DNA of 64,000 nt. Source: Alphaproteobacteria bacterium (lineage in GTDB: Bacteria; Pseudomonadota; Alphaproteobacteria; UBA2966). Location: assembly GCA_018654745.1 (NCBI GenBank), contig JABILA010000088.1, forward strand, positions 1 through 64,000. Reading direction: 5' to 3'. The first letter of the stretch is position 1, and every line of letters starts with the position of its first letter. A program made the translations under genes and the position numbers. The notes below the pieces were generated by a model. The model searched no databases and had not been told where the DNA came from. It was given only the letters and a program-made list of their open reading frames with translations. Positions 58,593-64,000 of the stretch are shown here, piece after piece.

Positions 58593-60167
58593 CTAGCCGA
58601 ACCACCACCGTTCAATGGCCTTGAAGCCGTCCATTGCCCAGTTAGCTGCAACCGGACCATGTTCGACCTTGTCGCTGGTCGCCATGACGTAATTGGCAAA
58701 CATCGGGATCAAGACACCACCGTCATCGCTGACAATTTGTTGCATTTCCGCATACATGGCGTTGCGCTTGCCAGTATCAAGTTCGGCACGGGCTTTCAGC
58801 AGTAATTCATTGAAGGGGCCATGCTTCCAGAAGCTGTCATTCCATGCAGCATCAGCAGCATAAGCTGTGGAGAACATCCAGTCTGCCGTAGGACGACCGC
58901 CCCAGTACACGGCACAGAACGGCTTTTGCATCCAGACCTTTGACCAGTAACCATCATTTGGCTCGCGGATCACATTGATATCGATACCGGCGGGTCTTGC
59001 ATGTTCCTTGAACAGGATTGCCGCATCGACGGAACCGGCAAAGGCCGAATCAGCTGCAGACAGATCAATCTTCAAGCTGGAAAGCCCGGCTTTCTTCAAA
59101 TGGAACTTTGCCTTGTCAATATCATAGGACTTCTGAGGCAAGGCGCTGGCATGCTGCGGGCTGGAAGAAGAAATCGGATGATCGTTGCCGATTGCACCGT
59201 GACCTTTCAAAACCGTCTTCATGATCGCTTCACGGTCGATGGCAAACTTCAGGGCCTGACGCACATGCACATTGTCAAAAGGCGGCGTGTCGCAACGCAT
59301 GGTGAAGGTGTAATGCTGGTTGCCACTGGCTTCCAGCAGCTTCAAACCCTTGCGACGCTTGAGAAGATGTGCTGTCTTCAGATCAACCTTGTCCATGGCA
59401 TCAATTTCGCCAGTGGTCAGCGCGTTTGTGCGTGCTGTTGCATCCGCAATGGTGATCACCTCGGCGCTGTCGAAATGACCAAATCCCTTTTTAAAGTAAT
59501 TCGGATTGCGCTTCATCGTGGTGCGCACACCGGCCTCGTATTTTTGCAGCATCATGGCACCGGTACCGACACCCGATTTCCAATCTACGCCACTGCCGGA
59601 TTTTGGCATGATTGGAATATGATAGTCGCTGATGATGTAAGGGAAATCAGCATTGCCATCTTCCAGGGTAATGACCACTGCATTCGGCCCATCGGCTTTC
59701 ATTTCGACAATGGGTTGAAGCAGCTTCTTGGCAGCTGACTTGCTGTCTTTGCCCCTGTGATGATTGATTGAGGCGATCACATCGGCAGAATCCATGGTCT
59801 TGCCGTTGTGAAACTTGACGCCCTTGCGCAGCTTGAACGACCACACACGGCCATCCGGCGAGGCGTGAAAACTTTCCGCCAGTTCAGGCACCAAATTGCC
59901 ATTTTGATCAACTTCCGTCAGACCGTTGCGCAAAGTGGCACCGACAACCTGCATGTAAAGATTTTCAAATGTGGCCGGATCAAGAGAGTCTGTTGTTGAA
60001 CCGTGACCCAGTCCCAGGCGGAAATGACCACCTCTTTTTGGTGTCGCGGCCATAACCGAAGTTGGTGAAATTGCAGCCGCTGCGCCCAACGCCGACGCGC
60101 CGACCAAAAAGCCACGGCGAGACGCCGATGACATAAGGATACTATCCTGCTTTTTGCTTGAATCCAT
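58593..60167 (-). CDS. ABC transporter substrate-binding protein, family 5, Tat-exported
   Basis: 524 residues. The N-terminus contains a twin-arginine signal (SASRRGFLVGASALGAAAAIS) ending near ATPKRGG. Body of the family-5 (DppA/OppA) fold: FENLYMQVVGATLRNGLTEVDQNGNLVPELAESFHASPDGRVWSFKLRKGVKFHNGKTMDSADVIASI near 65-130 and later FDNVHVRQALKFAIDREAIM near 290. First gene of the transporter operon. Substrate unknown; position opposite a carnitine operon suggests a trimethylammonium compound. Confidence 0.92.
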   Translation of the reverse strand: MDSSKKQDSILMSSASRRGFLVGASALGAAAAISPTSVMAATPKRGGHFRLGLGHGSTTDSLDPATFENLYMQVVGATLRNGLTEVDQNGNLVPELAESFHASPDGRVWSFKLRKGVKFHNGKTMDSADVIASINHHRGKDSKSAAKKLLQPIVEMKADGPNAVVITLEDGNADFPYIISDYHIPIMPKSGSGVDWKSGVGTGAMMLQKYEAGVRTTMKRNPNYFKKGFGHFDSAEVITIADATARTNALTTGEIDAMDKVDLKTAHLLKRRKGLKLLEASGNQHYTFTMRCDTPPFDNVHVRQALKFAIDREAIMKTVLKGHGAIGNDHPISSSSPQHASALPQKSYDIDKAKFHLKKAGLSSLKIDLSAADSAFAGSVDAAILFKEHARPAGIDINVIREPNDGYWSKVWMQKPFCAVYWGGRPTADWMFSTAYAADAAWNDSFWKHGPFNELLLKARAELDTGKRNAMYAEMQQIVSDDGGVLIPMFANYVMATSDKVEHGPVAANWAMDGFKAIERWWFG

Positions 60168-60348
60168 TTTGTCCTCCCAGACGGTATTTTTATATCAACA
60201 TCCTTTCAGGGGGATGCCATTTACCTGTGTATTCCTGCGGCAATATTTGTTTTATTTCCGACGCATGTACTCACAGTGTTTCTTCTTGTCTGTGAAGTCT
60301 AACAGGAAAGGCGGGGCAGAGTCCAAACCAGACCAGATTGAATTCCAA

Positions 60349-62004
60349 TCAACGCTGGGCAACTTTCCAGTTTTCGCTTTGATAAACAGGGGCTTGGCTT
60401 GCCTCGGGTCCCGTCAGGCCAAGAATCATGTCTGCCGCTTTTTCAGCCATCATGATCGTTGGTGCATTCAGATTCCCACTGACGATATCCGGCATGATGG
60501 ACGCATCCACAATGCGCAAAGCCTCCAGCCCATGAACGCGGGTCTCGGCGTCAACCACGGCCAAATCATCGACGCCCATCTTGCAGGTACATGACGGGTG
60601 GTATGCGCTGTCCGATTTCTGACGAACAAAGGCATCTATCTGGTCATCGGACTGAATATCCTTGCCCGGTGCCATTTCTGCACCGCGATACGGGCCAAAT
60701 GCCGGTTGTTCAAAGATTTCGCGCGACAGTTTTACGGCATCCCGCATCTCCCGGACATCGTTTTCAGTTGTCAGGTAGTTGGGCTGGATGATCGGATGCT
60801 GGCGGGGGTCGGCTGATTGGAGGCGCAACTCACCCACGCTGGTCGGTCGCATGGGACCAACATGGGCCTGAAAAGCATGGCGGTCGGGCATGATCCGACC
60901 GTGATCCCAGACCACAGAAGGCAAAAAATGATATTGCAGATTTGGATGTTCAATACCAGGTTTGCTGCGAATAAACCCACCGGCTTCCAAGTGGGCCGAC
61001 GCCCCCATTCCAGTATGAAAAAGGAACCATTCGGCACCAATCAAGACCTGGTTCCACGGCCTGGTGCTGGCATAAAGTGTAATCGGTTTGGTGCATTCAT
61101 ACTGCACATAAAGTTCCAGATGATCCTGCAAGTTTTGACCTACACCCGGCAAATCAGCCACAACCGGTATATCGAAGTCCTGCAAATGGCTCGCTGGACC
61201 AACGCCAGACAGCATCATCAACTGCGGGGAATTAATGGCTCCACTGCTGACAATGACCTCCCGGTCGGCATGAACCATGTGGGGAATACCTCGCTGGATG
61301 TATTCCACGCCAACGGCACGCTTGCCTTCAAACACAATTCTGTCCGCCAGTGCCCTGGTTTGTACGGTCAGATTGGGCCGCTGCAACGCGGGTTTTAGAT
61401 AGGCCGTTGCCGCTGACCAGCGCCGCCCCTTGTGGATCGTCATATCCATCCAGCCCAGGCCCTCTTGCTGGTAGCCGTTCATATCCTCGGTAAACGGGTA
61501 TCCAGCTTCCTGCCCGGCATTGATAAACGCATTGAACAAGGGGTTCGGCGTCATCTGGCGGCTGACATTCAGCGGCCCATCGCCACCGCGATAATCATTG
61601 GCACCATTTTGCCAGGTTTCAGCTTTGCGGAAATAGGGCAAGACATCGGCATAGGACCAACCGGGCAAGCCCTGCTTCGCCCAGCGATCATAATCCAGGG
61701 CATGCCCGCGGACATAAACCATGGCATTCAGGGAAGAGGACCCACCCAGCACCCGACCACGTGGCCAGTACATGCGCCGTTGATCCATGCCGGATTGTGC
61801 TTCTGTTTCGTAGTACCAGTTGTATTTGTCGTCCGCCAGATTGTAGGTCAGGGCAGCCGGCATATGGATTTTCCAGGTCCGGTCTTTGGGACCCGCTTCC
61901 AGAAGAAGCACCTTGATATCCGGGTCTGCTGACAAGCGGTTTGCCAGCGTACAACCGGCAGACCCTGCGCCAACGATGATGTAGTCATAATTTTGTCGTG
62001 ACAT
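60349..62004 (-). CDS. Choline-dehydrogenase-like GMC oxidoreductase
   Basis: 551 residues. FAD fold YDYIIVGAGSAGCTLANRLSADPDIKVLLLEAG near 6-38; GMC signature 1 MYWPRGRVLGGSSSLNAMVYVRG near 78-100; signature 2 VIVSSGAINSPQLMMLSGVGP near 253; catalytic His in AYHPSCTCKMG near 470 and NLNAPTIMMAEKAADMIL. Length and motifs match BetA. It may oxidise choline or a related alcohol to glycine betaine aldehyde, converging on the betaine produced by the carnitine branch. A 181-bp spacer separates it from the binding-protein gene downstream start. Confidence 0.9.
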   Translation of the reverse strand: MSRQNYDYIIVGAGSAGCTLANRLSADPDIKVLLLEAGPKDRTWKIHMPAALTYNLADDKYNWYYETEAQSGMDQRRMYWPRGRVLGGSSSLNAMVYVRGHALDYDRWAKQGLPGWSYADVLPYFRKAETWQNGANDYRGGDGPLNVSRQMTPNPLFNAFINAGQEAGYPFTEDMNGYQQEGLGWMDMTIHKGRRWSAATAYLKPALQRPNLTVQTRALADRIVFEGKRAVGVEYIQRGIPHMVHADREVIVSSGAINSPQLMMLSGVGPASHLQDFDIPVVADLPGVGQNLQDHLELYVQYECTKPITLYASTRPWNQVLIGAEWFLFHTGMGASAHLEAGGFIRSKPGIEHPNLQYHFLPSVVWDHGRIMPDRHAFQAHVGPMRPTSVGELRLQSADPRQHPIIQPNYLTTENDVREMRDAVKLSREIFEQPAFGPYRGAEMAPGKDIQSDDQIDAFVRQKSDSAYHPSCTCKMGVDDLAVVDAETRVHGLEALRIVDASIMPDIVSGNLNAPTIMMAEKAADMILGLTGPEASQAPVYQSENWKVAQR

Positions 62005-62036
62005 AATACCTGCCGGAATGTTCAGTCAGTGCCGTG

Positions 62037-62062
62037 GTTTCGGTAAACAAAATTTCCGAAAC
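62037..62062. promoter_or_regulatory. Inverted repeat in the divergent promoter of the choline-dehydrogenase-like and HAD genes
   Basis: GTTTCGG (62037-62043) and CCGAAAC (62056-62062) are perfect 7-bp arms with a 12-bp spacer, 33 bp upstream of the minus gene start. A candidate operator for both directions; no regulator gene is adjacent. Confidence 0.4.
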
Positions 62063-62126
62063 AAATACGTGGACATCATAGTCATACTGTTCTTCAAATG
62101 ACTCATCAATTAGGATCAAAACCTGA

Positions 62127-62888
62127 ATGGGCTCTGGGAGATCAGGATCAGCTTTGGATATTCGCGGCATTCTGTTCGACAAGGACGGGACACTTGTTGA
62201 TTTTGACCGGACCTGGGTCCCGGCCTATCACAAGGCCCTGGACCACATGTGTGAAGGTCAGGCCGATCCTTCATTGAAAACGCGATGCCTGATGGCGTCT
62301 GGCTACGATGCTGAAAACAACAGAACGGTTCCAAACTCTCCGCTCGCTGTAGAAGGATCGGATGACGTCGCGGCTATCTGGCTCAAAGTATCAGATCAGG
62401 CCGTGACAAAAAGTGCTGTATCAACTTTGGTCGCGATTATGGAAGAAGAAGCCGCTGACTTTCCGGCCCCGCTGTTTGATGTTGCAGCGCTGTTTTCCCG
62501 TCTGAGCGACAGGAAACTGTCTGTTGGTATTGCCACCATGGATGCAGAATGGGTTGCCCGTCGATCCATGAAACAATTTGGTGCAGATTCATTTATTCAG
62601 TTCTATGCCGGATATGATTCGGGTTACGGTCGCAAGCCGGGACCTGGCATGGTATCGGCGTATTGTGAGCAAACCGGATTCAAGCCATCGCAAATAATGG
62701 TTGTCGGCGATAACCTTCACGATTTGCACATGGCAGCCAGCGCACAGGCAGGGCTGGCAATCGGGGTGTGTTCAGGTGTAGCAGATAAAGAAGACCTGGC
62801 CGATACGGCAGACCATGTTTTTGACGATGCGACAGGCATTGAAGGCCTGCTGGATCAACTTACAAAAGGGGCCACTGAGCAATCATGA
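62127..62888 (+). CDS. HAD-superfamily phosphatase (phosphoglycolate-phosphatase-like)
   Basis: 253 residues. HAD motif I ILFDKDGTLVDFDRTW near 14-29, motif II in VGIATMDAEWVARRS near 133, Lys in GYGRKPGPGMV near 172 and motif IV VVGDNLHDLHMAAS near 192. A helical cap lies between motifs I and II (subclass IA). It would remove phosphate from a small phosphorylated metabolite. Its stop overlaps the SDR start (ATGA), and the pair leads into a third butyrobetaine-type oxygenase. Confidence 0.88.
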   Translation: MGSGRSGSALDIRGILFDKDGTLVDFDRTWVPAYHKALDHMCEGQADPSLKTRCLMASGYDAENNRTVPNSPLAVEGSDDVAAIWLKVSDQAVTKSAVSTLVAIMEEEAADFPAPLFDVAALFSRLSDRKLSVGIATMDAEWVARRSMKQFGADSFIQFYAGYDSGYGRKPGPGMVSAYCEQTGFKPSQIMVVGDNLHDLHMAASAQAGLAIGVCSGVADKEDLADTADHVFDDATGIEGLLDQLTKGATEQS

Positions 62889-63667
62889 GTGAGAGTATAA
62901 AACAACGCGTTGTTGTGACAGCAGGCGCATCGGGCATTGGCCGCGCTATCGTTGATGCTTTTCTTGAAACCGGTGCGCATGTTCATGTGGCTGACTTCGA
63001 TGCCGTGGCCGTAAATAATCTGCCGGAAAACGCCAATTTATCTTCAAGTGTGTGCGATGCCGCCAATGCTGATGATGTCGTACAAATGTTTGCCAGCGCC
63101 CGGGAGCATCTGGAGTCGATATCAGTTTTGGTAAACTGCGCAGGCATCGCCGGACCAACGGCGGTGCTGGAAGACATTGAACCTGAAGCCTGGCGGCGAT
63201 GCATTGCAGTGAATCTCGACGCATCTTATTTGTGTGCGCAACAGGTTATCCCGGAAATGAAAGCTGCAAATGCCGGTTCAATTATCAATATGTCATCTAC
63301 CGCCGGACTACATGGTTACCCCCTGCGCAGTCCGTATGCCGCAGCCAAATGGGGGCTGATCGGCTTGACCAAATCCCTGGCCATGGAACTTGGTCCCTGG
63401 GGCATACGGGTCAATGCTATTTGCCCGGGCTCAGTCGAAGGCCCAAGAATGGATGCTGTCATCGCCGCAGAAGCAAAGAAACGAGGCAGCGAACATCATG
63501 AAGTCCGCGATACCTATACCCAGGCCGTAAGCATGCGTACATTTGTATCAGCAGAAGATATTGCCAACATGGCGATGTTCCTGTGTTCCCCCGGCGGCGC
63601 ACGTGTATCGGGCCAGGCAATCCCTGTGGATGGTCATACCGAATTCGTTGGAACGATGGAGACCTGA
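62885..63667 (+). CDS. Short-chain dehydrogenase/reductase
   Basis: 260 residues, classical SDR: VVVTAGASGIGRAIVDAF near 9-26, VLVNCAGIAGP near 80, catalytic Ser in IINMSSTAGLHG near 137 and YAAAKWGLIGLTKSLAMEL near 152, VNAICPGSVEG near 185. Overlaps the HAD gene by 4 bp; 13 bp before the third oxygenase gene. It might oxidise the hydroxylated product of that oxygenase. Confidence 0.91.
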   Translation: MSESIKQRVVVTAGASGIGRAIVDAFLETGAHVHVADFDAVAVNNLPENANLSSSVCDAANADDVVQMFASAREHLESISVLVNCAGIAGPTAVLEDIEPEAWRRCIAVNLDASYLCAQQVIPEMKAANAGSIINMSSTAGLHGYPLRSPYAAAKWGLIGLTKSLAMELGPWGIRVNAICPGSVEGPRMDAVIAAEAKKRGSEHHEVRDTYTQAVSMRTFVSAEDIANMAMFLCSPGGARVSGQAIPVDGHTEFVGTMET

Positions 63668-63680
63668 TCCGGAAACTGTC

Positions 63681-64000
63681 ATGCAAATCAGCAAGGCCAT
63701 ATTAATAGACAAATCGATTGTACTGCGCTGGACTGACGGCGCTGAGACCGTCTATCCCTGCCTCTGGTTGCGCGACAATGATCCAGGCGCCTTTCATCCG
63801 GATACCCGCGAGCGAATTTTTGATCTGTTGAGTGTCGACAGCACGATAACGCCTCAGGGTATTTCAGTTGATGGCGAGGGGCAGAGCCTGATGTTGCAAT
63901 GGCCTGATATCGAGCAACAAAGTGTGTACCCTGCCCTTTGGCTCAAGGAACACAGGCCGGGCCTGATGCTGAAAGATGCCAGTTTGGTCGAACCTGTCCT
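63681..64000 (+). CDS. Gamma-butyrobetaine-dioxygenase-like oxygenase, third copy (cut by window edge)
   Basis: The reading frame opens with ATG at 63681 and stays open to the last base, giving about 106 residues. It contains the DUF971-type N-terminal domain of the family: IVLRWTDGAETVYPCLWLRDNDPGAFHPDTRERIFDLL, and later YPALWLKEHRPG. The oxygenase core lies beyond the window. Directly follows the SDR gene in the same operon. Confidence 0.75.
   Translation, partial: MQISKAILIDKSIVLRWTDGAETVYPCLWLRDNDPGAFHPDTRERIFDLLSVDSTITPQGISVDGEGQSLMLQWPDIEQQSVYPALWLKEHRPGLMLKDASLVEPV

Noticed and set aside
1-64000. CRISPR arrays, rRNA genes and riboswitches
   Set aside because: No regularly spaced repeats, no rRNA-like sequence, and no cobalamin riboswitch pattern recognised before the corrinoid genes by eye.

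Overview
The window looks like chromosome of a heterotrophic, probably marine-type alphaproteobacterium of intermediate GC. The grounds are a carnitine dehydrogenase fused to a betainyl-CoA thioesterase, two TRAP transporters, DUF1638 next to a split methylenetetrahydrofolate reductase, phytanoyl-CoA-dioxygenase-type and butyrobetaine-type oxygenases, and Tat/Dpp-type uptake. I cannot place it below class. There is no rRNA, CRISPR array, prophage or complete insertion sequence. The left edge carries the 3' half of a tRNA-Arg(CCG) gene, the usual scar (att) of an element integrated in a tRNA gene; by orientation that element lies to the left, outside the window.

Region 1 (0.3-14 kb) is an ebo cluster (metabolite-trafficking genes first named around scytonemin export) split into two divergent arms. 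The minus arm runs type-2 isopentenyl-diphosphate isomerase, eboF, eboD, eboC and an MFS exporter, preceded by a cytochrome c and a secreted sorbosone-type sugar dehydrogenase. The plus arm runs eboE, eboA, eboB and a flavoprotein. The 583-bp region between the arms holds paired AAACTTTA inverted repeats, a candidate promoter and a decayed IS256-type transposase tail.

Region 2 (14-34.5 kb) combines a corrinoid/folate C1 pathway with a sugar-acid module. The C1 part contains a URO-D-type methyltransferase, a corrinoid protein, a URO-D/corrinoid fusion, a RamA-like reductive activator, an Fe-S protein, methyl-THF:corrinoid methyltransferase, MTHFR with its Cys-rich partner and DUF1638. Methyl groups would pass from an unknown donor to corrinoid, to methyl-THF and to methylene-THF. 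The sugar-acid module consists of an enolase-superfamily dehydratase, an SDR, a double-HTH GntR regulator and a TRAP transporter; the dehydratase and the TRAP gene share a nearly identical 20-bp operator. IclR and LacI regulators and two PhyH oxygenases are interspersed.

Region 3 (34.5-46.6 kb) is a MarR-controlled module. A TRAP transporter, an FAD-linked 2-hydroxyacid dehydrogenase and an aminotransferase lie on the minus strand. A GMC oxidoreductase with small subunit, an Ldh-family dehydrogenase and a PhyH oxygenase lie on the plus strand. Both sides carry the same 20-bp palindromic site. A serine hydrolase and an isolated motA-motB pair follow.

Region 4 (48.6-64 kb) is a quaternary-amine catabolic island: Zn-alcohol dehydrogenase, a TmpA-like 2-oxoglutarate oxygenase, a TmpB/PhnZ-like HD diiron oxygenase, a second butyrobetaine-type oxygenase, a beta-keto acid cleavage enzyme, and the carnitine dehydrogenase-thioesterase fusion. 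On the minus strand are a Dpp-type ABC transporter and a choline-dehydrogenase-like enzyme. A HAD phosphatase, an SDR and a third butyrobetaine-type oxygenase, cut by the window edge, end the region. The predicted common product is glycine betaine, from carnitine and possibly from trimethylaminoethylphosphonate.
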